Positions 22,106 through 31,423 of a DNA stretch of 40,389 nucleotides are shown one piece after another. Each line of letters begins with the position of its first letter. Positions within the stretch are counted from its first letter, which is position 1. The notes under the pieces were generated by a model. That model worked only from the letters and a program-made list of their open reading frames with translations, ran no database searches and was not told where the DNA came from. This stretch comes from Gemmatales bacterium (GTDB lineage: Bacteria; Planctomycetota; Planctomycetia; Gemmatales; HRBIN36). The DNA lies in NCBI GenBank assembly GCA_025055835.1, contig JANWWR010000158.1, forward strand, positions 1 through 40,389, written 5' to 3'. The position numbers and the translations under genes are program-made.

Positions 22106-23947
22106 ATGCGCAAGACCATTCTGGGCATCGCGGCCGCCTTTGTCCTTGTCGGAGCATCTGGTCTTCTGGTTCTTTATCTCGTTTTGAGTCGGGCCAATCG
22201 CGGCGAAGCTCCGCCGCCCCCGGAGCAGAAGGCGTACGGCGTCACCAGTCTTACCCGTATCCAGCCGCCGCGAGTCACGTTTACCGACGTGACCGCGGAA
22301 AGCGGCGTGGATTTCGTCCATGTCCACGGCGGCTACGGTCGCAAGCTCCTGCCGGAGACGATGGGTTCCGGGGTGCTCGTCTTCGACTTCGATCAGGATG
22401 GACATCAGGATTTGCTTTTCGTCAACAGCACGCGCTGGCCGCATCATCGCTACGACACGCCGCCTCCCCGAACCCGCATGGCCTTGTACCGCAACGACGG
22501 CACCGGCCGTTTCACGGATGTTACCGCCGCCTTGGGCCTGGCCGACGTTGACTGCTACGGCATGGGGGCCGCCGCCGGCGACATCGACAACGACGGCTAC
22601 CCCGATCTGCTCGTCACCGCCCTGAACCGCTGCTATTTGTTTCACAATCAAAAGGGCGAGCGATTCGTGGACATCACCGAACAGGCCGGGCTGATCTGCC
22701 CCGGCTGGTCCACGAGTGCCGCGTTTCTCGATTACGACCTCGACGGCAAGCTCGACATCTTCATCTGCCACTACGTCCGCTGGACGCCGGAAACCGACTT
22801 GCACTGCACCCTGATCGGCAGCGAGAAGTCGTACTGCCAGCCGTTCCTCTACGAAGGTGAGCATTGCCAATTGTTCCGCAACCTTGGCGATAACCGCTTC
22901 GCCGATGTGTCGAAGGAAGCGGGCCTGCACATCTACGACGTGCTGGGCAAGAAACCGGCGTCGAAGGCCCTGGGCGTCGCCGTGCATGATTACAACGACG
23001 ACGGCTGGCCGGACATCGCCGTGGCCAACGACACCACGCCGAACTTCCTGTTCCACAACAACGGCGATGGCACGTTTACCAACGTTGGCGGTCGCAAAGG
23101 CGTGGAGTTAATCAACGAGGGTCGCGGATCGGCACGCGGAGCGATGGGCATCTTCTGGGGCTATTATCGGGACGGCGAGACGCTCGGCCTGGCCATTGCA
23201 AACTTCAGCAACGAGCCAAACGGCCTGCTCAAGTACGTCAAGCGTCGGGACATTTTTATCGACGTGGCCAATGCCGAGGGGGTCGGCGGGCCAAGCCGTC
23301 TGCCGCTGAAATTCGGCCTGTTCTTCTTCGACTACGATCTCGATGGACGCCTCGATCTGTTCACCAGCAATGGGCACATCGAACCGGAGATCAGCCGGGT
23401 GCAGGCGGGAGCGACCTACGCTCAGCCGCCGCAACTGTTCTGGAACGCTGGGCCGACGGATGAGGGATGCTACCGGGAGGTGGAACCCGCCCATGCCGGG
23501 CCAGACCTGTTCAAACCGCGGGTCGGTCGGGGGGCGGCGTTCGGTGATCTTGATGGCGACGGCGATCAGGACATCGTGCTGAACAACAACAACGAACCCG
23601 CGACGATTCTGCGGAACGACTGTCCGCCGACCACTCAAGCGATCCGCATCCGGCTGCGCGGGGTCGAGTGCAACCGGGACGCCTACGGGGCGCGAGTCCG
23701 GGTCTGGGCCGGAGGCGAAATGCAGCAAGCCGAAGTGACCAGCGGCGGCAGCTATCTCAGCCAGTGCGAAGCGATCCTGACCTTCGGACTGGGATCGCAC
23801 AAGCAGGCCGAGCGCGTCGAAGTCGTCTGGCCCACGCGCGACCGACGCTCCGCTACCTTCTCGCAACTCCAGGCCGGTTTCACCTACCTGATCGACGAGA
23901 AGGACGGTCTGGTGGAAGCGGTCCCGTTCCGTCGGCCCGCTCCGTAG
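22106..23947 (+). CDS. CRTAC1-family protein: FG-GAP/VCBS repeats and ASPIC/UnbV domain
   Basis: A 613-residue exported or membrane-anchored protein. Residues 5-27 form a hydrophobic N-terminal segment (ILGIAAAFVLVGASGLLVLY). The body contains repeated calcium-binding-like FG-GAP/VCBS blades with DxDxDG-type loops: DFDQDGHQD, DIDNDGYPD, DYDLDGKLD, DYNDDGWPD, DYDLDGRLD and DLDGDGDQD. This implies a seven-bladed beta-propeller. The last 100 residues match the ASPIC/UnbV domain (IRIRLRGVECNRDAYGARVRV ... YLSQCEAILTFGLG). Such proteins are abundant in planctomycetes; roles in adhesion or extracellular binding are inferred and no enzyme activity is established. ATG 22106 is chosen because GGAG (22095-22098) lies seven bases before it. 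Two Cys-containing stretches (near C-H-Y and S-Y-C-Q) may form disulfides. Confidence 0.88.
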   Translation: MRKTILGIAAAFVLVGASGLLVLYLVLSRANRGEAPPPPEQKAYGVTSLTRIQPPRVTFTDVTAESGVDFVHVHGGYGRKLLPETMGSGVLVFDFDQDGHQDLLFVNSTRWPHHRYDTPPPRTRMALYRNDGTGRFTDVTAALGLADVDCYGMGAAAGDIDNDGYPDLLVTALNRCYLFHNQKGERFVDITEQAGLICPGWSTSAAFLDYDLDGKLDIFICHYVRWTPETDLHCTLIGSEKSYCQPFLYEGEHCQLFRNLGDNRFADVSKEAGLHIYDVLGKKPASKALGVAVHDYNDDGWPDIAVANDTTPNFLFHNNGDGTFTNVGGRKGVELINEGRGSARGAMGIFWGYYRDGETLGLAIANFSNEPNGLLKYVKRRDIFIDVANAEGVGGPSRLPLKFGLFFFDYDLDGRLDLFTSNGHIEPEISRVQAGATYAQPPQLFWNAGPTDEGCYREVEPAHAGPDLFKPRVGRGAAFGDLDGDGDQDIVLNNNNEPATILRNDCPPTTQAIRIRLRGVECNRDAYGARVRVWAGGEMQQAEVTSGGSYLSQCEAILTFGLGSHKQAERVEVVWPTRDRRSATFSQLQAGFTYLIDEKDGLVEAVPFRRPAP

Positions 23948-23969
23948 CTGCTTCGGAATCGCAACCCGG

Positions 23970-24137
23970 TTACTTCTTCTTGGATTTGCCTTTGGCCTTC
24001 TTGGCGTTTTTCTTGGCCGAGGCGGAGGCTGATTTCGCGGTCTTCGCCTTGGCTTTGGCTTTTCCCTTGCCAAAGATCGCTTCCCAGCCTTCCGCGTAAT
24101 TCTGGGTTTCCGCCAGTCCCACGCGAACGATGCTCAT
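23970..24137 (-). CDS. Short conserved protein with Lys/Ala-rich, histone H1-like tail
   Basis: A 55-residue protein beginning MSIVRVGLAETQNYAEGWEA. A tail from about residue 24 is made almost only of Lys, Ala, Gly and Ser and ends in KGKSKKK. I recall similar short planctomycete proteins with the same N-terminal block but know no function. The basic tail suggests nucleic acid binding or chromosome packing, which is inference. ATG 24137 is chosen over the longer frame to 24212 because GGAGAGG lies nine bases before it and the conserved block starts there. It is convergent with the CRTAC1 gene (22-base gap) and 216 bases downstream of the DUF6941-like gene on the same strand. Confidence 0.75.
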   Translation of the reverse strand: MSIVRVGLAETQNYAEGWEAIFGKGKAKAKAKTAKSASASAKKNAKKAKGKSKKK

Positions 24138-24353
24138 CTGCTGCAACCTCTCCCGAATAGCCCACGCGGGCCGTCCACCCTGCTTGCTCTGGATGCCGGG
24201 TCGGCTTGCCAAAACCCACGACGAAGATGGGTCGGTTGTTGACTACCGGCTTGAACTCTCCGTTAAGATACCGCCTTGTCGGCGAGGTGGGAAGCGGTGA
24301 GGTGCGTAATTGCGGCTGAAGTTTTTTGCGAAGTGGATTGATGGGCGGCGGAA

Positions 24354-24866
24354 TCACTCGGCGGTTTCCAGTTCGCATTCTTCCACGAGGCTGACATGGA
24401 ACTTCCGCTCGCAGAGCAAGGCGTTACCAGCGTATAATTGGAACCGATACTCGCCCGGCTCCGGGAACTCGCAGCCGCAAAAGCCCATATTGATCTCCAC
24501 CACCGCGAGCGGGTCCGGGAAGCGAACCTCCTGCACCGTGCTGAACAACTCCTCGTCGTTGGAAGCCCGGGTACAGCGCAACTTGAGGCGGACGGTTCCG
24601 TAACCATCCGTCAGGGCGATGAAGACGTGCAGTTCGTTGACGATGCAGGGCAGGTCGGTGGTGGCGATGGCGTCGAACAGGCCGATCAGGCTCTTCTTGC
24701 CGGAAATACGGTCGTCGATGACCATGTCGCAGATGATCATGGCCAGAACGTGCGGCAGGCAAGGACGTGCCTTACTGGTTCTATCGAGTTCCACGGGTCG
24801 CATCTCGTCACGGATAAGCAAGCCGGGGCGAGTCGGCACGAATTCTAGGAAATTGCCATTCCACAA
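24354..24866 (-). CDS. DUF6941-like protein of unknown function
   Basis: A 170-residue soluble protein. It carries the pattern I associate with the DUF6941 family: PHVLAMIICDMVIDD (38-52), KKSLIGLFDAI, HVFIALTDGYGTVRLKLRC, then VRFPDPLAVVEINMGF and FPEPGEYRFQLYAGN. The second half looks like a small beta-sandwich. No signal peptide, catalytic motif or metal site is evident. The start is uncertain: ATG 24866 or ATG 24803, the latter removing 21 poorly conserved residues; neither has a strong ribosome binding site. It is divergent from mfd, with a TATAAT on its own strand at 24906-24911. Function is not known. Confidence 0.75.
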   Translation of the reverse strand: MWNGNFLEFVPTRPGLLIRDEMRPVELDRTSKARPCLPHVLAMIICDMVIDDRISGKKSLIGLFDAIATTDLPCIVNELHVFIALTDGYGTVRLKLRCTRASNDEELFSTVQEVRFPDPLAVVEINMGFCGCEFPEPGEYRFQLYAGNALLCERKFHVSLVEECELETAE

Positions 24867-24905
24867 AACCTGGGGCGATTGGCAAAGCTGGCTGCTGCTC
24901 GGAGA

Positions 24906-24913
24906 ATTATAAC
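24906..24913. promoter_or_regulatory. Overlapping divergent -10 elements between the DUF6941-like gene and mfd
   Basis: ATTATAAC reads TATAAC (24908-24913) towards mfd and a perfect TATAAT (24906-24911) towards the minus-strand gene. One symmetric core could therefore start transcription both ways. No good -35 at standard spacing on either strand. Confidence 0.45.
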
Positions 24914-24930
24914 AGCATAGCGGAGCAGGG

Positions 24931-27900
24931 ATGACGGCAAAAACGCGAAACTCTGGTTTGTCCGCACTGGCGGAGTTGCCGGACGTGCTGGCGGAACAGC
25001 CCGGGCTTGCCGACGTGCTGGCCGCTCTTCGCGCCGGTCATGCCGCCGCGGTGGATGGGGCCTGGGGTTCCTCCGCTTCCCTGACCGCCGCCCTGATCTC
25101 CCGCCACGTCCCGACCACGCTCCTTGTCGTCCTCGCCCACCTCGCCGACGTGGACGCCTGGTGCGAAGACCTCCTCGCCTTTGCGAACCTGCGTCCGGTC
25201 GTCTTTCCCGCCTGGGAACGGTCCTCGGATCGGCTCCTGGCGGACGAGGTGTTTGGGCAGCGGCTCCGGGTTCTCAAGGCCCTGCACTCGGCCCAGCCGC
25301 CGCGGATGGTGGTCGCGCCCGTTGCCGCCCTCATGCAGCCGACGCCCACCGCCGAGGCTCTGGCCCGACACACCCGCACCCTTCGACCCGGCGAAACACT
25401 CGATCCCGAAGACCTGGTCCGCTGGCTCGTCGAGGGGGGCATGACCCGGCGGGAAGCGGTCGAATTGCCCGGCGAATTCAGCCGGCGCGGCGGCATCGTG
25501 GACATCTTCCCCAGCGACGCCGACATGCCCGTTCGCCTCGAGTTCTTCGGCGATCAGTTGGAAAGCCTGCGCTGGTTCGACCCGGCCACTCAGCGCAGCC
25601 GCGATCCCTGCCAACAACTCGATTTGACGCTTTTCCCGGAACCCGCGGAAGCTGCCAAGGCGGTCGAAGGCAACGGGGCCGCCCTGGCCCAGACCGCGAC
25701 GGCTCCGTTTACCCGCCATCTTCCCGAGGGAAGCTGGATCGCCCTCATCGAGCCGGACGATTTGCACGAACAGGGCCGAGCCTATCTCGAGCGCGCCTCT
25801 GACTGGCGCGGCCTGTACGGCGTCGAAGCAGTCTTTCAGCATCTCGTTGCCAGGCCGAACGTGACCATCACGACCATGCCCGTTTCCACCGTGGAGACGA
25901 CGGCCCATCTGCGGGTCGAATCGGTGGAACGCTTCAGCGGCACGCTCGACAAGGTGCGGGAAGAGTTGGAAAGCGTCGCCGCTTCGGAGATCCTTTTCCT
26001 CGCCTGTCCCAGCGAAGGGGAGCAACAGCGGCTCAAGGAGGTGTTCGCTTCGAGTGAGTTGGCAGCGAGCGGACGGCTGCACATCGTGCCGGGGAAAGTC
26101 CGGGCCGGGTTCCGCCTCGTCGAGCCGGGCATTCTCGTGCTCAGCAGTCAGGAGCTGTTTCATCGGCAGGCCCTGCACGTCCGACGGCCCGCCCCGCGCC
26201 GCTACGAATCGCGGGCCATCGACAGCTTCCTGGACCTCAACGAAGGCGACCTGGTCGTCCATGTCGGCCACGGCATCGCCCGATATCGCGGCATGACCAT
26301 GCTCGAATCCAAGGGTCATGCCGAGGAGCACCTGATTCTCGAATTCGCCGACCACGTCCTGCTCTACGTGCCGTCCTCGAAGATCGACCTGGTGCAGAAA
26401 TACGTCGGCGGGCCTCGAGCGGAACCGGAGCTTTCCAAGCTGGGCGGCACGGCCTGGCAGAAGCGCAAGCAACGGGTCGAAGAAGCCGTCGCCGATCTCG
26501 CCGCCGAGATGCTGGAGATTCAGGCCATTCGCGCCTCGCGGCCCGGCACCGCCTTTCCGCCGGATACAGAATGGCAGGCGGAATTCGAGGCATCCTTTCC
26601 CTACGAGGAAACACCCGACCAGTTGACCACGTTGCAGGAAATCAAGGCGGACATGGAAAGTCTTCGGCCGATGGATCGGCTGATCTGCGGCGATGTCGGC
26701 TTCGGCAAGACGGAATTGGCAGTCCGGGCCGCCTTCAAGGCCGTGGACTTCGGAAAGCAAGTTGCCGTCCTCGTTCCGACCACGGTCTTGGCCGAGCAGC
26801 ATTACCGCACTTTCACCGCCCGCCTGGCCGAGTATCCGTTCACCGTCGAATGCCTCAGCCGATTGCGCTCGACCGCCGAGCAGCGCGACATCCTCCGCCG
26901 CCTGGCCGACGGCAAAATCGACATCATCATCGGCACCCATCGCCTGCTCAGTGCCGATGTGCAGTTCAAGGATCTCGGTCTGGTGATCATTGACGAGGAG
27001 CAGCGCTTCGGTGTCGAGCACAAGGAACGCCTCAAGAAGATGCGGGCGACGGTGGACGTGCTGACGCTCACGGCCACCCCGATTCCGCGGACGCTGCACC
27101 TGGCCCTCATGGGCATCCGCGATATCAGCAACCTCGAAACGCCGCCGCGGGATCGGCTCGCCATCGAAACCCGCATCATCCGCTTCGATCCCGAACTGAT
27201 CCGCCACGCGATCCTCCGCGAATTGAACCGCGAAGGGCAGGTCTTCTTCGTCCACAACCGCGTCTTCGACATCCATCAGGTCGCGGAGCGGCTGCACGAG
27301 ATCGTGCCACAGGCCCGCATCGTCATCGGGCACGGTCAGATGCCCGGCGAACAGCTGGAGCAGACGATGCTCGACTTCATCAACAGGAAGGCGGACATCC
27401 TCGTGGCCACGACAATCATCGAGAGCGGCCTGGACATCCCCAACGTCAACACGATCTTCATTGACGACGCCGACCAGTACGGCCTGGCTGATCTCCACCA
27501 ACTTCGGGGCCGCGTTGGCCGTTACCGCCATCGGGCCTACTGCTATCTCATCGTCAATCCGAGCCGCAATCTCACCCCCGCGGCGGTCAAGCGGCTCAAG
27601 GCCATCGAGGAGTTCACCGAGTTGGGGGCCGGTTTCCGTATCGCCATGCGCGACCTGGAAATCCGCGGAGCGGGCAATATCCTGGGCACCCAGCAGAGCG
27701 GGCACATCGCCGCCGTCGGCTACGAGCTTTACTGCCAACTGTTGGAGAATGCCGTCCGCCGCGTCCGCAACGAGCCGGTGCGGGAACGGCTCGAAGTCGA
27801 GATTGACCTGCCGTGGCGGGCCTACCTGCCTCGAGACTACGTGCCTGGACAAAAGCTCAAGATCGAACTTTACCGGCGGCTGTCGCGGATCCGACGGCTG

Positions 27901-28236
27901 GAGCGCTTGGAAGATTTCCGCCAGGAACTGACCGATCGCTTCGGCCCTCCGCCGACGCCGGTCGAATGGCTCTTGCGTTCGCAGGAGTTGCGCATCCTGT
28001 GCGGTCGCTGGCAGATTGCCGGCATTCGCCTGGAAACCCATTCCGACAAGGCCGATCTGGTTTTCACCTACCGTTCGCTGCCCAAGATCGAACGGTTAAG
28101 TCAGCTCAGCAACAAGCGGCTGCGGGTGGTGGATGATCGCTCTGCGTATTGCCGCCTGCGGCCCGAGGAACGATCCGCCGAGGGCATCTACCGTCTCATC
28201 AAATCCCTGTTGCAGTCCTCCGCCGATTCGCTATAG
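24931..28236 (+). CDS. mfd: Transcription-repair coupling factor Mfd
   Basis: Mfd removes RNA polymerase stalled at lesions and recruits UvrAB. The 1101 residues show the complete architecture. A UvrB-like N-terminal module spans about 1-350 (with RPVVFPAWERSSDR and PGEFSRRGGIVDIFPSD). A CarD-like polymerase-interaction domain covers about 430-500 (LNEGDLVVHVGHGIARYRG). Superfamily 2 translocase domains follow, with Walker A GDVGFGKT (about 587-594), DEEQ box (about 688), motif III TATPIPRTL and motif VI QLRGRVGR. The C-terminal TRCF domain comes last (YVPGQKLKIELYRRL). GGAG five bases before the ATG supports the start. The length is near the family norm. It lies upstream of the foldase gene on the same strand. 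Confidence 0.97.
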   Translation: MTAKTRNSGLSALAELPDVLAEQPGLADVLAALRAGHAAAVDGAWGSSASLTAALISRHVPTTLLVVLAHLADVDAWCEDLLAFANLRPVVFPAWERSSDRLLADEVFGQRLRVLKALHSAQPPRMVVAPVAALMQPTPTAEALARHTRTLRPGETLDPEDLVRWLVEGGMTRREAVELPGEFSRRGGIVDIFPSDADMPVRLEFFGDQLESLRWFDPATQRSRDPCQQLDLTLFPEPAEAAKAVEGNGAALAQTATAPFTRHLPEGSWIALIEPDDLHEQGRAYLERASDWRGLYGVEAVFQHLVARPNVTITTMPVSTVETTAHLRVESVERFSGTLDKVREELESVAASEILFLACPSEGEQQRLKEVFASSELAASGRLHIVPGKVRAGFRLVEPGILVLSSQELFHRQALHVRRPAPRRYESRAIDSFLDLNEGDLVVHVGHGIARYRGMTMLESKGHAEEHLILEFADHVLLYVPSSKIDLVQKYVGGPRAEPELSKLGGTAWQKRKQRVEEAVADLAAEMLEIQAIRASRPGTAFPPDTEWQAEFEASFPYEETPDQLTTLQEIKADMESLRPMDRLICGDVGFGKTELAVRAAFKAVDFGKQVAVLVPTTVLAEQHYRTFTARLAEYPFTVECLSRLRSTAEQRDILRRLADGKIDIIIGTHRLLSADVQFKDLGLVIIDEEQRFGVEHKERLKKMRATVDVLTLTATPIPRTLHLALMGIRDISNLETPPRDRLAIETRIIRFDPELIRHAILRELNREGQVFFVHNRVFDIHQVAERLHEIVPQARIVIGHGQMPGEQLEQTMLDFINRKADILVATTIIESGLDIPNVNTIFIDDADQYGLADLHQLRGRVGRYRHRAYCYLIVNPSRNLTPAAVKRLKAIEEFTELGAGFRIAMRDLEIRGAGNILGTQQSGHIAAVGYELYCQLLENAVRRVRNEPVRERLEVEIDLPWRAYLPRDYVPGQKLKIELYRRLSRIRRLERLEDFRQELTDRFGPPPTPVEWLLRSQELRILCGRWQIAGIRLETHSDKADLVFTYRSLPKIERLSQLSNKRLRVVDDRSAYCRLRPEERSAEGIYRLIKSLLQSSADSL

Positions 28237-28310
28237 TCCCGCAGCTTGGCCGGATCGCTTCAGGGCCGTCCCATGCTGGAATCGTGGGACGTTGCACGGG
28301 GATGGGGACC

Positions 28311-29507
28311 ATGAGCCACCGCGTGGCGGCGATGCTGATGGGATTGGGGATGCTGGGTTGCGGTTGGGACCGTCCCAGTCTGGCCGCCGATTTCCTGCTG
28401 CCACGCAGCCGTCCGGAAGAACGGGTCGCCGCCGCTTCGGCCCGACCGGATAAGAATCCATCGCGCACCGGTTCGGGCATCAACTCGGCCTCCAGCGTCC
28501 GTTCCCAGTCGCCGACGAATGCCGGGGTCCAACCGGCTTCTGCCTCGGTGGAAAAGCCGGGATCGCAGACTTTGGCCAGCGTCGTAGCCCGCGTCAACGG
28601 TCAGCCGATCCTGCGGGAGGAACTGTACAACGCCGCGTCCTGGCGGCTCGAAGAACTGCGGTCCAAGGTTCCACCGGGGCAATGGGCCGAAGTCGAAGCC
28701 GAAGTGCTGCGCCAGGAATTGGAACAACTCATCGACCGCGAATTGCTTCTCCAGGACGCCAACAGCCGGGTTCGGCCCAAGCTCCTCGAAAAGGTCGCCG
28801 AATCCGCTTCCAAGGATTTCGATTCGCTCCTCAAGAAGCAGAAAAACCAGCTCGGGCTTAAGACCGATGAGGAATTACAGGCCTACCTGGAGAAACGCGG
28901 AAACTCCGTGGAGGAAATGCGGCGGCAGCATGTTCGTGGCTACATTGCGATGGAGTACATCCGCAGCATGATCCGCGACAAGCTCGACCTCATCAGCCGC
29001 GAAGACCTGCTCGACTATTACCGCCAGAATCCCAAGGAATTCGAGAAGCCGGAGCGGATCGTCTGGCAGCACATCTTCGTGGATCGCTACGTGTTCTCCA
29101 GTGAGGAAGAGGCCCGACAGACGGCGGAGCGGGTTCATGCCCAGGCTCAGACGATGACCACCGAGCAGTTCGCCGCCCTGGCCGAGGATCCGAACATCAA
29201 CCGCAGCCCGAGCCGCCTCCGCAAAGGCGACGGCGAAGGCAACGAACGCGGCCAGATCACGCCACGGGAGGTCGAGGACGTGCTGTTTCGGCTACGTCCC
29301 GGGCAGGTCGGTCCGCTTATCGAGACGGAGAAAGGCTTCCACATTGTCCGCGTCGTGGACTACACGCCGGGCCGCAAGATTCCCTTCGAGCAAGCCTGCC
29401 CGGACATCCGCAAGCGCTTACAGAACCGCATCGGGCAACAGGAGTACAAACGCATTCTGGAAGAAATGCGGTCCAAGGCCCACATCGAAAACTATCTGAA
29501 GCCCTGA
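28311..29507 (+). CDS. Exported parvulin-type peptidyl-prolyl isomerase (SurA/PrsA-like)
   Basis: A 398-residue exported foldase. The N-terminus is hydrophobic and ends in GMLGC (C17), a plausible but imperfect lipobox; an alternative signal peptidase I site is SLA-AD near residue 26. A low-complexity linker (about 30-90) leads to a SurA-like N-terminal helical domain (ARVNGQPILREELYN) with a long charged coiled region. A parvulin domain follows at about 245-355 (IVWQHIFVD ... FAALAEDPNINRS ... VLFRLRPGQVGPLIETEKGFHIVRV). Such proteins assist folding of secreted or envelope proteins in the periplasm. ATG 28311 (GGGG just upstream) is preferred to 28302. The longer open frame from 28149 overlaps mfd and is not used. 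It follows mfd by 74 bases. Confidence 0.88.
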   Translation: MSHRVAAMLMGLGMLGCGWDRPSLAADFLLPRSRPEERVAAASARPDKNPSRTGSGINSASSVRSQSPTNAGVQPASASVEKPGSQTLASVVARVNGQPILREELYNAASWRLEELRSKVPPGQWAEVEAEVLRQELEQLIDRELLLQDANSRVRPKLLEKVAESASKDFDSLLKKQKNQLGLKTDEELQAYLEKRGNSVEEMRRQHVRGYIAMEYIRSMIRDKLDLISREDLLDYYRQNPKEFEKPERIVWQHIFVDRYVFSSEEEARQTAERVHAQAQTMTTEQFAALAEDPNINRSPSRLRKGDGEGNERGQITPREVEDVLFRLRPGQVGPLIETEKGFHIVRVVDYTPGRKIPFEQACPDIRKRLQNRIGQQEYKRILEEMRSKAHIENYLKP

Positions 29508-29540
29508 ACCAGCCGACATGCTGAGCTTTCAGCTCGTACA

Positions 29541-30329
29541 ATGGCGGCGATGAGTACCATCCTCGACCGCATCGTTGCCTCCAAGCGATCCGAGATCGCA
29601 CGCCTGCATCAGGAAACTTCCAAAGCGGATTGGCTACGCAGGCTGGAAGCCGCTCCGCCGGTGAGGGACTTCGAGCAGGCTCTCCGCCAACCGGGAGTGC
29701 AGGTCATTGCCGAGATCAAGCGGGCCTCGCCATCCGCCGGCGCGATCCGAGCCGATGCCGACCCGGTGCGCACAGCCCAGGCCTATTCCGCCGCCGGGGC
29801 TGCCTGCCTCAGCGTCCTGACCGATGGGCCGTTCTTCCAGGGCAGCCTCGAGGATTTGCAAGCAGTCCGAAACGTCGTCGCGTTGCCGATCCTTCGCAAG
29901 GATTTCATCCTCGACCGCTTCCAGGTCTGGGAGGCGCGAGCGGCAGGGGCCGACGCCGTCCTCCTCATTGCCGAGATTCTCGACGACCGCGACCTGCGGG
30001 AACTGCTTCGAGAAATTCACGCTCAGGGCATGACAGCGCTCGTGGAATGCTACGAAGCGGCCAATCTGAGGCGGGTCGTCGCCGCCGGAGCGCGGGTCAT
30101 CGGCATTAATAACCGCAATCTGCACACCTTTGAAGTGCGGCTGGAACACACGCTGGAATTGGCGGATCAGGTCCCGAAGGATCGGGTGCTGGTGAGCGAA
30201 AGCGGCATCCGGTCGCGGGAAGACATCCTGCGGCTGGAAGCAGTCGGCGTCAAAGCGGTGCTCGTCGGTGAGACGTTGATGCGTTCCGCGGACCCCGGTG
30301 CCACCCTGCGTCGCCTGCGTGGACTCTAG
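29541..30329 (+). CDS. trpC: Indole-3-glycerol-phosphate synthase
   Basis: TrpC closes the indole ring in tryptophan biosynthesis, converting CdRP to indole-3-glycerol phosphate. The 262-residue TIM barrel has all key residues: K60 in VIAEIKRASPSAG, K120 in ILRKDFI, E169 in ALVECYE, the INNRNL motif (189-194), E220-S221 in VSESGI, and the terminal phosphate-binding VLVGETLM. No other trp gene is adjacent, so the pathway is dispersed. The start is ATG 29541 or ATG 29550 (MSTILDR); neither has a good ribosome binding site, and a TACAAT overlaps the first ATG (29537-29542). The gene is followed directly by the palindromic repeat array at 30.35 kb. Confidence 0.96.
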   Translation: MAAMSTILDRIVASKRSEIARLHQETSKADWLRRLEAAPPVRDFEQALRQPGVQVIAEIKRASPSAGAIRADADPVRTAQAYSAAGAACLSVLTDGPFFQGSLEDLQAVRNVVALPILRKDFILDRFQVWEARAAGADAVLLIAEILDDRDLRELLREIHAQGMTALVECYEAANLRRVVAAGARVIGINNRNLHTFEVRLEHTLELADQVPKDRVLVSESGIRSREDILRLEAVGVKAVLVGETLMRSADPGATLRRLRGL

Positions 30330-30354
30330 AACAGGGCACCGAGCGGAAGCACCG

Positions 30355-30528
30355 CACCGAGCGGAGGGCGTCAGCCCTCCGTGCACGAAGCGAAGAGTGT
30401 TCAACACACCGAGCGGAGGGCGTCAGCCCTCCGTGCTGCACACCACGGGGCACTGACGTGCCCCGCTCGGTTTCACCGGGGCACTGACGTACCCCGCTCG
30501 GTTTCACCCGGGCACTGACGTGCCCCGG
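30355..30528 (+). repeat. Left arm: array of type A and B palindromes, inverted relative to the array at 31.43-31.61 kb
   Basis: Two type A hairpins (arms CGGAGGGC/GCCCTCCG around GTCA, at 30362-30381 and 30414-30433) are separated by a 32-base spacer containing GCGAAGAGTG. Three type B hairpins follow (arms GGGGCAC/GTGCCCC around TGAC, at 30447-30464, 30478-30495 with one arm mismatch, and about 30510-30525), each joined by CGCTCGGTTT-type linkers. The reverse complement of the array at 31.43-31.61 kb shows the same order and spacers. The array ends about 20 bases from the stop codon of the enclosed gene. Confidence 0.9.
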
Positions 30529-30547
30529 CCGCCTTTAAGTTGCTCGT

Positions 30548-31408
30548 TCACTTGCCCACGGCGGGAACGACGATGGGTTCCTTGACCCCTTCGCGGAAGA
30601 AGCGGATTTCGCCCTCGAAACGAGGAACCAGAAGCGTCTCCGTAGGCGGTAGCCCGACGCCGCCCGGCTGCGTCATCAGTTTCCAATACACGTCCAAGCC
30701 TTTTTCCTGAAGCGTGAGTCGGGTCACTTCGACCCTGGCTCCGCCCATCGGCTGTACGCCGCCGCTGATGACCAGGAGCATCTGCTTCTTCCAGTCGATG
30801 CTGGAAATACCGCCGACCCCGGGCTTGGTTTCGAGCAGTTGACACAAAGCCTTCTCCGCCGCGGCCTCGGCCCCGCCGCCAGCCATGCCGGATACCTGGG
30901 CCAGCGTGGCGGCGTCACGGATCACGAGCATCTGCGGCTGCACGCCTCGCTTCGCCGGCAGCCAGCGGGACGTGCGGGCGAAGACCTTAATTTCCCCGAT
31001 CGCTTCTCCAGCGACGCCCAGATCGGCGATGACCCGCCCCGGCCAGAATTCCACCGACTTGCCCGATTCGCTGTCCCGACTCACGACTTTGCCGACCATT
31101 CGGACCCGCCGCCCGACCAGCGGAGCTAGAAGGTGATCGCGGTCTTCAGTGTAAATGCGCCGGGAGATGGGCTTGCCCTCCTCGACACCGATGATGCGGA
31201 AGACACCATAGCGGGGTGGAATGCCGATGCGTCCGTCGCCGGGCTGGTAATCGAGCTTGCCCTCGAACTCGATTTCTGGCTCCGGGGCTTGCTGGTACCA
31301 CGGCTGATCGGCCAGGATCGTTCGGGGCAATTCGACGACGCCTGCGGATTTGGATGCGGCGGCACCCGTGTCAGGCTGAAGCATCAAGGTGAACAGAATC
31401 AGGCACAT
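30548..31408 (-). CDS. Exported protein of unknown function with PrcB-like C-terminal domain
   Basis: A 286-residue protein. A short hydrophobic N-terminus (CLILFTLML) followed by a small-residue stretch suggests export. Residues 28-180 are not recognised; they contain GIPPRYGVFRIIGVEEG and a conserved-looking VRMVGKVVSRDSESG. Residues about 205-270 (WKKQMLLVISGGVQPMGGARV ... YWKLMTQPGG) resemble the PrcB C-terminal domain found in a spirochaete protease complex and in many unlinked proteins. This is a pattern judgement. ATG 31408 is chosen because GGAG lies eight bases before it. The frame stays open to 31612, but those extra codons are translated repeat array and are not credible. The gene fills the space between two inverted repeat arrays, about 20 bases from each. 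Function unknown. Confidence 0.7.
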   Translation of the reverse strand: MCLILFTLMLQPDTGAAASKSAGVVELPRTILADQPWYQQAPEPEIEFEGKLDYQPGDGRIGIPPRYGVFRIIGVEEGKPISRRIYTEDRDHLLAPLVGRRVRMVGKVVSRDSESGKSVEFWPGRVIADLGVAGEAIGEIKVFARTSRWLPAKRGVQPQMLVIRDAATLAQVSGMAGGGAEAAAEKALCQLLETKPGVGGISSIDWKKQMLLVISGGVQPMGGARVEVTRLTLQEKGLDVYWKLMTQPGGVGLPPTETLLVPRFEGEIRFFREGVKEPIVVPAVGK

Positions 31409-31423
31409 CGCAACTCTCCAAGG

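Noticed and set aside
24907..28041. A 1044-codon open frame on the minus strand opposite mfd
   Set aside because: Mfd on the plus strand matches its family over the entire length. The antisense frame has no recognisable domain and reflects codon bias in GC-rich DNA.
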